Shown here: piece by piece, positions 38,439 to 48,685 of the stretch
Layout of the letters: each line of letters begins with the position of its first letter
How positions within the stretch are numbered: position 1 is the first letter of the stretch
Source of the DNA: Phormidium tanganyikae FI6-MK23
Lineage (GTDB): Bacteria; Cyanobacteriota; Cyanobacteriia; Leptolyngbyales; Leptolyngbyaceae
Reading direction: 5' to 3'
Assembly (NCBI GenBank): GCA_019359175.1
Contig: JAHHHU010000006.1
Coordinates: 1 to 64,000, forward strand
DNA: 64,000 nucleotides
Notes under the pieces: model-generated
Seen by the model: the letters and a program-made list of their open reading frames with translations, nothing else
The model's database searches: none
What the model was told of the DNA's origin: nothing
Translations under genes and position numbers: made by a program

Positions 38439-40072
38439 TCATCCTCAACATTCAACAACTGTTCATCGATCGCTTTCAATCGCGATCTCACAACTTCCTC
38501 TGACAAAATCCGTTTTCTCAAGGCATCGCTTAAAGCATTTTTCTCAGCCAGCAACAATCGCCGCCGCACCGCATCAAACCGTGAATCTTGAATTGCAATC
38601 ACCGTCACCTTTTCCGATCGACGATTGTAAAAGTCTCGCAGAGATCGTTCCGCTGCCGCTACTTTAATCTGATAGCTCGATCGCAGTTCCTCATATACCG
38701 ATTTTGGCAACACTCCACTCTTGAGCAGCGTATCAAGCTCATCCTGTGCAGCCTTTGCGGTCATAAGTTGCGACTGCAATCCTTCAATCCATCGTTGCGT
38801 TTCCGAAGTATGAGACAACTTCAATCGCTGAACAATCAACGGCAATCCGACCGCTTGACCGACCAGCGACAAAAGAACGGCTCCGAATACGATCGCAATC
38901 AGCGACTCTCTCCCCGGAATGTTTGACGGCAAACTCAACACCAACGCCATCGACAGCGATCCCTTGATATTTCCAAGAAACAAAACGTGCTGCCACTTCA
39001 GCGGGATTGGTCGATCGAACATTCTCACCAACGCCAACACCGGATAAACCGCTAACATTCGCCCCATCTGATACGCCAACACTGCCAACAGCACCGCTGG
39101 CAAAGTCCGCCCCAACGTATCCAACCGAAGCTCCAATCCAATCAGCAGAAAAATAAACGTATTCACCCCGAACCCGGCATATTCCCAGAAACTCAGCACC
39201 GTAATCCGACTCGAAGCCGAAACACTCTGCGATCTCTCCAAATTCCCCACCATCAGCCCCGCAATCACCACCGCCACCACACCCGACACTTGGAGAAACT
39301 GGCAAAGCTGAAACGCACTCAACGCGATCGCCACCGTCAACAAAATGCTACTCAGCGGATCATCTTCCGATTGCAAATACAACTCCACGCCCAAATAACC
39401 CAACACAAGACCAACTGCCACCCCTCCCGCAATCACGATCACCAACTCACGAACGCCATCCACGACGGTAATATTTCCAGTCGCATTAAATTTCAAAATC
39501 AAACTAAACAAGACAAGCGCGATCCCGTCATTAAATAAACTTTCACCCTCAACGATCGTGATTAATCGCGACGGAACCGCAACTTCTTTAAACACAGCAA
39601 TCACCGACACCGTATCCGTGATTGCCAAAATCACCCCCGCCAATAATGCCGGAATCCACTCCAACGCCAGCCCGAACTTTAACCCGATCGCTGTCACCCC
39701 CACCGCAATCAAAACCCCAGGCCCCGCCAGCAGCAAAATCGGCATCAACGTACTTCGCAACCGTCGAATATCCGTATTAATCGCCGCCTCAAACAGCAAA
39801 ATCGGCAAAAACAAATTAATAATCAGAGCCGAATCCAGCCCAATTTTACGCGGCAGAAATTCCGCGATCGCGACTCCTGCCAGCACCAAACCCGTGATAT
39901 ATGGAACCCGCAACCGTCGCGACAACAACGCCACGATCGTCGCCACCAGCAGCAAAATGATCAGCACCGTCACCAACTGCGCGAACTGCCCCTGATCGCC
40001 TGTCGCGATCGCCAAAATTTGCTGTGTCATCATTTTTTGACCATCTCGCCCCGATTCGCCACTAAAGACCAT
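38435..40072 (-). CDS. CPA1-family Na+/H+ antiporter
   Basis: RRLRVPYITGLVLAGVAIAEFLPR...LLLAGPGVLIAVGVTAIGLKF...FNDGIALVLFSLILKF; about 12 TM. Confidence 0.93.
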   Translation of the reverse strand: MVFSGESGRDGQKMMTQQILAIATGDQGQFAQLVTVLIILLLVATIVALLSRRLRVPYITGLVLAGVAIAEFLPRKIGLDSALIINLFLPILLFEAAINTDIRRLRSTLMPILLLAGPGVLIAVGVTAIGLKFGLALEWIPALLAGVILAITDTVSVIAVFKEVAVPSRLITIVEGESLFNDGIALVLFSLILKFNATGNITVVDGVRELVIVIAGGVAVGLVLGYLGVELYLQSEDDPLSSILLTVAIALSAFQLCQFLQVSGVVAVVIAGLMVGNLERSQSVSASSRITVLSFWEYAGFGVNTFIFLLIGLELRLDTLGRTLPAVLLAVLAYQMGRMLAVYPVLALVRMFDRPIPLKWQHVLFLGNIKGSLSMALVLSLPSNIPGRESLIAIVFGAVLLSLVGQAVGLPLIVQRLKLSHTSETQRWIEGLQSQLMTAKAAQDELDTLLKSGVLPKSVYEELRSSYQIKVAAAERSLRDFYNRRSEKVTVIAIQDSRFDAVRRRLLLAEKNALSDALRKRILSEEVVRSRLKAIDEQLLNVEDD

Positions 40073-40191
40073 ACTGGATTTAGGCAGAATTGCGTCGGTC
40101 AGCTTTGCTGTGCCGAAGGCAACCCATCTCCCGCTCCAGAAAAACTTCCATTAAGATGTTCTTTTCACCGCGCATTTGAGGATTAAAGCTA

Positions 40192-41445
40192 GTGAGTCCA
40201 GAAACCCTTGTAAAACTCTCCACCACCGCCCCTTTTTCCACCGCAGAATTTGACGAATACGTGATGACCACGTATGCCCGCTTCCCGTTGACCCTAGTTC
40301 GTGGATCAGGCTCTCATGTGTGGGATGACCAAGGACGAGAATATCTGGATTTCGTCGCCGGAATCGCTACCTGCACTCTCGGTCACGCTCACCCAGCAAT
40401 GATCGCTGCTGTCACCGAGCAAGCCCAAACCCTCGTTCACGTTTCCAACCTCTACTACAACACACCCCAAGGCGAACTGGCGAAATGGCTGGTCGAGCAT
40501 TCCTGTGCCGATCGCGCTTTCTTTTGTAACTCCGGAGCCGAAGCCAACGAAGCCGCGATCAAACTCGCCCGCAAATACGCCCACACCGTCCGTAATATCA
40601 CTAATCCCATCATCATCACAGCAAACGCGAGTTTCCACGGACGTACCCTCGCAACCATCACCGCAACGGGACAACCGAAATATCAGCAAAACTTCAGTCC
40701 GCTGGTTCCCGGCTTCCACTACGTTCCCTACAACGACGCTGAAGCGCTGAAAAATACGATCGCCCAACTCGACCAATCCGAACCTCAAGTCGCCGCGATC
40801 ATGCTCGAAGGCTTACAAGGCGAAGGCGGTGTTCGTCCCGGTGATCTCGCATACTTCCAAACCGTCCGCCAACTCTGCGACGAAAAAGGCATTCTCCTGA
40901 TCATGGATGAAGTCCAAGTTGGCATGGGACGCAGTGGCAAGCTCTGGGGCTACGAAAATCTTGGCATTGAGCCAGACATCTTCACCTCCGCAAAAGGTTT
41001 AGGCGGCGGAATCCCGATCGGCGCGATGCTCTGCAAATCTCACTGCAATGTCTTCAACCCCGGAGATCACGCCAGCACCTTTGGCGGCAATCCTTTCGCC
41101 TGTGCTGTCGCCCTCGCGGTCTGCCACACGATCGAAAACGAAAACCTCCTTGCTCACGTCCAAGCGCGAGGTGAACAACTCCGCGCCGGACTCACCCAAC
41201 TCGCCCACAAATTCCCCCGACTAATCTTAGAAGTGCGTGGATGGGGACTGATCTGTGGTCTAGAACTGAGTGCCGACAGCAACTTTACCGCCGCCGACAT
41301 TGTAAAAGTCGCCATCCAAGAAGGCGTTCTTCTCGTTCCGGCAGGTCTGAAAGTCTTACGTTTCGTCCCCCCACTCATCGTCACCGCCGAGGAAATTGAT
41401 CGCGCTCTTGTCGCTGTCGATCGCGCCCTCACTCTCTTGAGCTAA
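40192..41445 (+). CDS. argD: Acetylornithine aminotransferase
   Basis: GSGSHVWDDQGREYLDFVAGIATCTLGHAHPAMIAAVTEQ...LLIMDEVQVGMGRSGKLWGYENLGIEPDIFTSAKGLGGGIPIGAML. Confidence 0.96.
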   Translation: MSPETLVKLSTTAPFSTAEFDEYVMTTYARFPLTLVRGSGSHVWDDQGREYLDFVAGIATCTLGHAHPAMIAAVTEQAQTLVHVSNLYYNTPQGELAKWLVEHSCADRAFFCNSGAEANEAAIKLARKYAHTVRNITNPIIITANASFHGRTLATITATGQPKYQQNFSPLVPGFHYVPYNDAEALKNTIAQLDQSEPQVAAIMLEGLQGEGGVRPGDLAYFQTVRQLCDEKGILLIMDEVQVGMGRSGKLWGYENLGIEPDIFTSAKGLGGGIPIGAMLCKSHCNVFNPGDHASTFGGNPFACAVALAVCHTIENENLLAHVQARGEQLRAGLTQLAHKFPRLILEVRGWGLICGLELSADSNFTAADIVKVAIQEGVLLVPAGLKVLRFVPPLIVTAEEIDRALVAVDRALTLLS

Positions 41446-41453
41446 TCGATTTT

Positions 41454-41489
41454 TTGCCAAAAGTCCTCTATTACTTATAATAGAGGACT
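41454..41489 (+). promoter_or_regulatory. rpmB promoter with large palindrome over the -10
   Basis: TTGCCA (41454-41459) N16 TATAAT (41476-41481); perfect 12+4+12 palindrome AGTCCTCTATTA-CTTA-TAATAGAGGACT at 41462-41489. Confidence 0.65.
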
Positions 41490-41527
41490 GTAATAAATCC
41501 TAATCTGAACCAATCGGAGATCAAATT

Positions 41528-41764
41528 ATGTCACGTCGATGTCAACTCACTGGTAAAAAAGCCAACAATGCGATGGCAGTGTCTCACTCTCACCGTCGCA
41601 CCAAAAAACTTCAAGAAGTCAACCTGCAAGTCAAACGCATCTGGTGGGAAGGCGGTAAGCGCTGGGTCAAACTCCGCATTTCCACTAAAGCGATCAAAAC
41701 CTTAGAAAATAAGAGCCTTGAAGCTTTTGCAAAAGAAGCAGGAATCGATCTCAGTCGTCTATAA
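41528..41764 (+). CDS. rpmB: 50S ribosomal protein L28
   Basis: [59 protein letters not shown]. Confidence 0.98.
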   Translation: MSRRCQLTGKKANNAMAVSHSHRRTKKLQEVNLQVKRIWWEGGKRWVKLRISTKAIKTLENKSLEAFAKEAGIDLSRL

Positions 41765-41870
41765 AATCCTGATCAAAACTCAATAGACAGATTCGCAATT
41801 GTCGATTTTTGCACCGCAAGGATTGATTCTCCGATCGCTTAGGTGTTCCTGCGGTGCTGTCTACAACCCT

Positions 41871-41908
41871 AAAACTGGGGCAAGCTATCCACGGCTTACC
41901 CCAGTTTT
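41871..41908 (+). terminator. Terminator-like hairpin downstream of rpmB
   Basis: AAAACTGGGGCAAGC...GCTTACCCCAGTTTT, one mismatch. Confidence 0.7.
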
Positions 41909-42331
41909 GCTATCTTCGTCACAAAATTCTTTCCCTGATACTATCTCCTATCGAAGTGGGTAACATACCTGCATCACACCTTCTCTCATCGAGAAGTACC
42001 AAGTCTCCAGAAACACCTGAGAACTGGGGCCGTCTTACGTAGCTTACCGGAGTCATCCTTCCACATAGCCCACCTAAGCGCGTGTCTTCTCGGTTGACCC
42101 TGCTTCCAATTGTGAAGACAGTAAAGGAAGCAACTCAGCAAAGATAGAGTTTTGATGAATTTCAAAATCTCCATCTTGACCATTCCACGGGCAAATGTTG
42201 GACGATATCTAGTAATAGGTTTCGTCGATTTAGCATTAGTTGCCCCTGCGAATGCTCATTTGCGATCGTGAATTCCCCTTCCGATCGAGTCTCGCACGAT
42301 CGTCACTTTTGTTTCTGCCAACTCAGCAGCT

Positions 42332-45300
42332 ATGTCAAATCGCAAACTCTCACTCCAGGGCTTCTTCCACAAACTCGGAAGTCTCTACCGCAAGATCACA
42401 AAATCCTCTGTCAACAGCGTTCTCCGCTACGTTTTGCTATATCAACGTCGGGGCAAACTCTCTACCGCAGGCTTCATCTTGCCGACCACAGTTCTGTTGA
42501 TTTTGGTCGTAGCGCTGACAGTCGGCGCACTCACCTTCCGGGCATACAACCGCAACATTCAGGTAATTGGCGACGCACAGCAGCGAGTCATTTACAACGC
42601 CGCAACCCCCGCCATCGATCGCGCCCGTTCCAAGCTTGAATTCCTATTTGACTCGACTAAAGATACGCGCTTACCCAGTGGTGTGCCGTCACAAGTGACG
42701 CTAGAAGCAATGTTGCTCAATGACCGCAATGGCGATGGAAAGTTTCCAGCTCTTCCCTACAAGAATGCAGCAGGTAATCAAACCGATGCCTACACCTTTC
42801 CAGATGAAACCCCGATCGACATCAACGGCGGTGGTCTCGATAATGCCTGGTACTTCCGCACTGATACAAACGGCGATGGCACAATTGACGATAGAGATGC
42901 TACCACAGTCTACTCGATTGTGCTGAAAACACCTCCCGCAGTTGATAAGAGTAGCAATAATCCAGCAGCGAAGACGATCGCTACTACCCTGCTGACGACA
43001 AAAGATACAGATAAAGCTAAAAATCTTTGGGTGAGACAAGCACCACTCAGTGTAGATGGTGCATTGGGATGTGCAACCAATAGCAGCGGTGGTAATGCAG
43101 GCCCCGATGGCTGGTTTGAAGATAAAACTTCAACCGCTATTTTGAGGAAAAATTTTCAGGTTGATGCCCTTGTGATTCCAGGTAGCTCAGGTGGAACAAA
43201 AGCGACCTTAGAATTTACTCAAGATCGTCAACTCGATCGAGGAAACAAGTGGGGAGCTTGGTTCCGCCATGATTTAGAAATATATCCTGGTGCTACATTC
43301 AATTGGAATGGAGCAATGCACACCGAAGGAAGTTTAATCGTCGGTAACAACAAGTTTACAGCTTATCTAATTAGCTCTCCAAGTTCATGTCTGTACAATC
43401 CACCCTCAAACTCTGAAATTACAGTTACAAACGTGCAAGGTGGAACTGAAAAGAAAGATTTGCTTGGACTTGTTGCAGCAGGTGTTGTCAGATTTGGAGA
43501 GGTCAGAAATGATGACAAAGCATCGATTCACCTTCACAGCAGCAACCCAGTATCCAACTCAGTAGAACTTAACAGAAACACTGCATCAAGCGCTGCTACT
43601 AATCCTATTGACATCACGATTGATCCAGAGACCGTTCTCTTGGACAACGGTTATACAAACCTTCCACCCGCATCAGGTTCACCGAGAACAGATCGGAACA
43701 ATCGTGGTGCAAACCGCAAGACCGATGCAAATGGAAGTTTAGCTGCATTTGGTAAAAATCAAGGTCTTCCACAGCGAATTGATGCGAAATCTGAATCTGC
43801 ACCCTATGTCGATGACTTATATCGAGCAGACGATCGATGGGGGCCTAAGGCTGAATACAAAAGTACGAAAGTTGCTACAAGCGATTTTGGTAAACAAATT
43901 CCGTCTACTAATCTGGATCTAATAAACAACACTGTTTCCCCCGGAGATCCAGAAGGCGCAGGTGTGGGACTAGATGGGTACTGGGAACGACGCGCCCGCG
44001 TGAGAGGGCTAAGAATTCTAGTAGGACAACGGCTAGAATTGGGCAATCTATTCACCTGGTACGCACCTCAGAACAAAGATACCAATCCAGACTATGTTGC
44101 AAATGACAGCGCAGATGTTGATCAGGCTGCCTACGAACATGAGGGCGACCCGCTTTATCCAGTGACCGTCAAGCCTTATCCTGTAACTCCAACAGGACGG
44201 CTCTCTCACGTCGATCTCCAGCGTCGAACTCTGCGAGATAATTTATCTGCTGTTCAAAGCACTGCAATCTATCATGCTTCTGCTGATGATCAGAAAGATT
44301 ACCCCATTGCTTGTCTCGCGACGACTTCACATCCGGGTACATTCTGGACACTTCGACAAGCGATCACATTCCGCCCTTTCAATTTTGCAGGCACAGACGA
44401 TAGTGGTGCCATTGATCCCAACCCTTCTCTTCTGACCAATTTCTTCACAGGAGTTGGTACGAATGGCTGGGAGTTTGCGCCTCCCGCCGGGGACTATGCC
44501 ACCTTTAAGGGACAGATCGAGGATGCTAGTAGTCCCTTGCGTAAAGCATTACAAAACCTTGCTAATTTTGCAGGCGATCACCAAGGAAGTCTCAAAAGTG
44601 GAGCTTTTCCTCCCACTCCAAACGATTCGGTAATTCATCCTTATCCGGCCCTTTCGATGTGGGGAGACTACTCAAACTTAAAGCGAGCATTGAGCAATCT
44701 TGGTACGAATTTTGACAACCTCAGTGTTGCAGACAAAACGTATATCCAGACTGCGGCTTGTACCCTTGGAATGCTGGCTTACAACATCGATCAGATTCAG
44801 AAATTTGATCCTAGTGCGATCTCTGGAAGCGATGCTGCAAGCAATGCTGCAAACGATAGAGAGCTTCTCCCTAGAAGCTCAACCAAAACAAAACGGCTCA
44901 TGGCTAGGCTGGGACGGGATCTTTGGCTACTCATGGATGGAAGAAATGATGGACCCACAAGCGATAATCCAGAAGTACTATCGAGAGAGCAGCTTAAAAC
45001 CTATAACTACAGTGCTTCTGGCTATCCTCCTACAGGTAGCCCATCGCGAAATGATAGACTTTCGGAGTACAATCCTGAAGATTACAGAAATGTAACTCCT
45101 GAAGCCTTGATCGCAGCGTTGAGACAATACCTGCTCGCCAAAGGAACAGCAGCAGATGGAACACGGCTGAAACCTGACCATCCACAATTTATCGATGAAA
45201 TGCGGATGGCAGAGATGATTATGCTGAATCATCAAATTCGCCGCGATCGCACTTTTGGATTCAAGCCATCGCCTAGATTCGGTGAATACCGTGTCTCCGT

Positions 45301-47857
45301 AAGCGGTCGGTTGCAGCCTGATTCTATGGCAACAGCTTGCGATCCCGATCAGTTTGTATTCACAAATGGAACAGAAGCAGATACGGACTTTATCACCTTA
45401 ATGCGATCCGATAGAATCCTCTCTAAGGCTTCGACAGTGCTGACTTCCAGCGGCTTGAATGCTGTGCCCCTACCTTCAAATCCTGCGGATTACACCAAGT
45501 TTTTCCCCGAACCGGAAGACAGAGCTACCAACGGTAAGCGTGAGTTGTCCCAGTATAGATTCGCGCTGTCGAAGCTCTGCGGTACGCTTGATGCCAGCGG
45601 AACAGCAATTTTACCTAAGTTTCCTGCACTCTACTATTTGTTTCCAGAAGTTGCTCACGACTACAAGGGTGCTCAATCAGTTGGAGGCTACGACCATCAG
45701 CAACCCTCTAACGAGCCATATATTGCTGACAACTACGTTGCTTCGATAAATGCTTCGTTTGAGCCAATTAGTACAACATTAGCAACGGGTCGAGCAAAGT
45801 ATCCGAGTGCGGTATTTTCTATCCCAGCTAGCGATGCTGCCTATGATCAGTTAAGCCGTAAGCCTGACCTTGATCCTACTAAGTCAACTCGTGAGTCTGT
45901 TAGAGTCTTTCCAATTCCAGATTACTCCGTTAGTAGCATTGCTCTAACTCCACGAAATCTTGATCAGTGGCAGCTTCCGAAGCTTGATCCACCCAAACCT
46001 TACGTTACGGCTTCACCGCTCGACCCAAACTCTCAGGACAAAGCTAACTTCTCACCCAACATTATTCTCGCTGATTCAAATCTGAAGCCTATCGCAGTCC
46101 CATTTTTAGACCGTGCTTTCTTTGATGGGCGACAGTTGATGTTAGCACGCACTCTGGATATTGATTTAGGAATGCTTCGCAGTACCAGACTTGGCTCGAA
46201 GAATGATACTTGGCTTCCAGTGAGCGGAATTGTCTACGCTTTTCGGGAAGACGCAGTTCGAGAAGACGCAATTTCTAGACCACCTTGCACAGGTACAAAC
46301 TGCGAAATGGATCTGCGAGATCCTGCTAATCCTGTTGATCCAAGAGTCAAACCAGCCAATTCCACCAACACAACACTCAACGCAGGGGAAAACGGCATCT
46401 CGACAAAAGCGATCGACAGGTATCCCGACCCAGACCGACGAATTCATGGCTTCCGACTCCGCAATGGTGTTCAGCTTATGCGAAATCGCAAATTTGAAGC
46501 AGGAGGAAGCGATAACTTCATGGATAAAGCCGACAACAGTAAGGGACTGTCGCTGTTTACTGATCAACCTGTTTACATTGAGGGCGATTTCAACCTTCAT
46601 CAAACGGGCGATGATGACACGATGGGAACAATTCTGGAGGAATTCAAAGAGGCATTACCCTCTATCTACAATGCGACTCAGTTCTACATAGACCGCAAGA
46701 CTCTCAATACTGACACTTTTGCCACTCTAGACAAAGACCGCTGGCGACCCTCGGAAATCCTAGCAGATAGCATTTCTGTCCTATCTAATGGGTTCTGCGA
46801 CGGCACGATCGCTGATGTCTTTCTTCAATATCAGAAAGACCCCATCATTCAGGCATTCAGCAACGACCCATCAAAACGGTATCCAGTTCCTGATGGACGG
46901 ATGATAAGACTGACTTCCATGACAGATGCAAGTGGAGATCGTAATTACTATCACGAGGTCAGCGGGTTGTTCGATCCAGGCTGTGTAGCAGCGAACTATA
47001 CATCCTTTCACAATCAAAATCGTCCTGCTCGACAAATGAATGGGAAGACTGCGGGCAACAAAGATGGATGGGATTGGGTTCGAGAGAATTCTCGATACGA
47101 TGCAATCTCAAGTCGGCGTAGTGACCAGGGCGGGGCAGACAGCACGGGGCATTGGGTTGACATTACTTCCCCTATCAAGATTTCTCGTGCTGGACAACCT
47201 CTCGTGGTTCGCCCTAGGGATGCGACGGTTGATGATAACAGTTCTGTTATGCGAGGTAAAGTGAGACCGCCTGTTCCATACAATGTTGCTGTATCGCCAG
47301 ATCCAGCTTACTACAACTATGGTAATGACGTTGACGGCGACAACAATCTCAATGCTAATTATGGTGGTAACAGAGATAACAACCTGATTCGCGCCCTATC
47401 ATCACGCATCAACTCGATCATTGTGAGTGGTATTAGTCCCTCACGTCCAAAACAAGGATACGGAGGGCTGCATAATTTCCCACGATTCCTTGAGTTCTGG
47501 CAGGGCGAAGATCTCAGCTTCTCTGGCTCCTTCATTCAACTGAGCTATACCAACTATGCAACTTCTCCTTTTGAACTTGAGAACATAGAACCGTGGAGCG
47601 GCACTAAAATGCCATCCGATCCTGAAAAAGAGAACATTGTGTACTATCAGCCACCAACCCGACGTTGGGGTTATGATGTTGCGCTACAATTTAGTCCCGC
47701 AGGGCCAGCCGCCGCTCGATTTGTGACTCAAGGCAAAGACCGCAGCGAGTATTATGTTGAACCACCTGCGAATGATCCTTACATCGCCAATCTCTGTCAG
47801 GCAGTAAAAAAATTGCCTCTCGGTCTTAATACAAACTGCCCTACTCCTAAGCCATGA
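42332..47857 (+). CDS. hpsA: Hormogonium polysaccharide biosynthesis protein HpsA
   Basis: 1841 aa; N-terminal LLYQRRGKLSTAGFILPTTVLLILVVALTVGALTFRAYNRNIQVIGDAQQRVIYNAATPAIDRARSKLEFLF; followed by prepilin-like genes. Confidence 0.9.
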   Translation: MSNRKLSLQGFFHKLGSLYRKITKSSVNSVLRYVLLYQRRGKLSTAGFILPTTVLLILVVALTVGALTFRAYNRNIQVIGDAQQRVIYNAATPAIDRARSKLEFLFDSTKDTRLPSGVPSQVTLEAMLLNDRNGDGKFPALPYKNAAGNQTDAYTFPDETPIDINGGGLDNAWYFRTDTNGDGTIDDRDATTVYSIVLKTPPAVDKSSNNPAAKTIATTLLTTKDTDKAKNLWVRQAPLSVDGALGCATNSSGGNAGPDGWFEDKTSTAILRKNFQVDALVIPGSSGGTKATLEFTQDRQLDRGNKWGAWFRHDLEIYPGATFNWNGAMHTEGSLIVGNNKFTAYLISSPSSCLYNPPSNSEITVTNVQGGTEKKDLLGLVAAGVVRFGEVRNDDKASIHLHSSNPVSNSVELNRNTASSAATNPIDITIDPETVLLDNGYTNLPPASGSPRTDRNNRGANRKTDANGSLAAFGKNQGLPQRIDAKSESAPYVDDLYRADDRWGPKAEYKSTKVATSDFGKQIPSTNLDLINNTVSPGDPEGAGVGLDGYWERRARVRGLRILVGQRLELGNLFTWYAPQNKDTNPDYVANDSADVDQAAYEHEGDPLYPVTVKPYPVTPTGRLSHVDLQRRTLRDNLSAVQSTAIYHASADDQKDYPIACLATTSHPGTFWTLRQAITFRPFNFAGTDDSGAIDPNPSLLTNFFTGVGTNGWEFAPPAGDYATFKGQIEDASSPLRKALQNLANFAGDHQGSLKSGAFPPTPNDSVIHPYPALSMWGDYSNLKRALSNLGTNFDNLSVADKTYIQTAACTLGMLAYNIDQIQKFDPSAISGSDAASNAANDRELLPRSSTKTKRLMARLGRDLWLLMDGRNDGPTSDNPEVLSREQLKTYNYSASGYPPTGSPSRNDRLSEYNPEDYRNVTPEALIAALRQYLLAKGTAADGTRLKPDHPQFIDEMRMAEMIMLNHQIRRDRTFGFKPSPRFGEYRVSVSGRLQPDSMATACDPDQFVFTNGTEADTDFITLMRSDRILSKASTVLTSSGLNAVPLPSNPADYTKFFPEPEDRATNGKRELSQYRFALSKLCGTLDASGTAILPKFPALYYLFPEVAHDYKGAQSVGGYDHQQPSNEPYIADNYVASINASFEPISTTLATGRAKYPSAVFSIPASDAAYDQLSRKPDLDPTKSTRESVRVFPIPDYSVSSIALTPRNLDQWQLPKLDPPKPYVTASPLDPNSQDKANFSPNIILADSNLKPIAVPFLDRAFFDGRQLMLARTLDIDLGMLRSTRLGSKNDTWLPVSGIVYAFREDAVREDAISRPPCTGTNCEMDLRDPANPVDPRVKPANSTNTTLNAGENGISTKAIDRYPDPDRRIHGFRLRNGVQLMRNRKFEAGGSDNFMDKADNSKGLSLFTDQPVYIEGDFNLHQTGDDDTMGTILEEFKEALPSIYNATQFYIDRKTLNTDTFATLDKDRWRPSEILADSISVLSNGFCDGTIADVFLQYQKDPIIQAFSNDPSKRYPVPDGRMIRLTSMTDASGDRNYYHEVSGLFDPGCVAANYTSFHNQNRPARQMNGKTAGNKDGWDWVRENSRYDAISSRRSDQGGADSTGHWVDITSPIKISRAGQPLVVRPRDATVDDNSSVMRGKVRPPVPYNVAVSPDPAYYNYGNDVDGDNNLNANYGGNRDNNLIRALSSRINSIIVSGISPSRPKQGYGGLHNFPRFLEFWQGEDLSFSGSFIQLSYTNYATSPFELENIEPWSGTKMPSDPEKENIVYYQPPTRRWGYDVALQFSPAGPAAARFVTQGKDRSEYYVEPPANDPYIANLCQAVKKLPLGLNTNCPTPKP

Positions 47858-47867
47858 GGAAGCTGAA

Positions 47868-48656
47868 ATGTTAATCAATTCACATCCTGTGAAGCGGCAA
47901 ACAACTGCCTTCCCGTTCGCAGGAAAGCTAGCACTAAGGCTGATTCAGAAGCAAGCGATTTCTCAATCCTCACATCAGGGACTGACGCTGATTGAAAGTC
48001 TGATCGCGATGGTCATTATAGCGATCACAATGGTCAGCATCACTCCGCCGATCTTCTGGGCGGTCGCGACACGAGTGCAGACTCAACGGGCAGAGCAAGC
48101 CTTGAAAATCGCGCAAGGCGAAATCGATCGAGTCCGAACGATCATAGAGAGAGGCGAAACAGCAGATCTCCCTCGCGATGTAGCGGATGCAACGATCAAT
48201 GTGCGAATTAATGTTGCTGCTCCCAATGTTTCTGGAACGGGAGTAATATCCACAAGAGATTGTGGCGGAACACCGGGCACAATTCCCCCAGCGAACATCG
48301 CAACCTTTGCCCAAATTGACACCAATGGCGACTGTACAGCCGACTATCTGCTTCAAACATTTCGCAGCCAAGGACTTGATCAAAATGGAAATCCATTCAC
48401 AAGTGCTACAGGGCAGGTTCTTTCAGGGTTTGTCATGGGTGTCCGAGTGTATTCATCTGTGGCGAGACCTGAGCTAACTGCGGGGCGAGGCAGTACTCAA
48501 CCTGCTGCTTTACGAGCAACAAACGGACTTGGCAATCAGCTTAATCGTCCTTTGGCTGTCTTGTATTCCACGATCGTTCGCAGCAATGAAAGCCAGAATC
48601 TAGAGCTTTATCGGAAGCTCTGCCCAGCAGCAAGCAAAACCACTGGAGCTTGCTAA
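47868..48656 (+). CDS. hpsB: Prepilin-like protein HpsB
   Basis: SSHQGLTLIESLIAMVIIAITMVSITPPIFWAVATRVQTQRAEQALKIAQGEIDRVR class III signal; gene order. Confidence 0.88.
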   Translation: MLINSHPVKRQTTAFPFAGKLALRLIQKQAISQSSHQGLTLIESLIAMVIIAITMVSITPPIFWAVATRVQTQRAEQALKIAQGEIDRVRTIIERGETADLPRDVADATINVRINVAAPNVSGTGVISTRDCGGTPGTIPPANIATFAQIDTNGDCTADYLLQTFRSQGLDQNGNPFTSATGQVLSGFVMGVRVYSSVARPELTAGRGSTQPAALRATNGLGNQLNRPLAVLYSTIVRSNESQNLELYRKLCPAASKTTGAC

Positions 48657-48685
48657 TACTTTGGACAACCTTACATTAGAGAAAG

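Noticed and set aside
38784-39305. 173-aa Gly-rich ORF overlapping the Na+/H+ antiporter in another frame of the same strand
   Set aside because: Gly/Ser/Val-rich composition is the off-frame reading of hydrophobic TM codons; the antiporter frame is clearly coding.
40306-40788. 160-aa ORF antisense to argD
   Set aside because: Shadow ORF opposite a strongly conserved aminotransferase.
44700-45095. Alternate-frame ORFs within hpsA (44700-45095, 46230-46691, 46166-46603 and others)
   Set aside because: Embedded in a long, clearly coding hpsA frame; no independent start signals or homology recognised.
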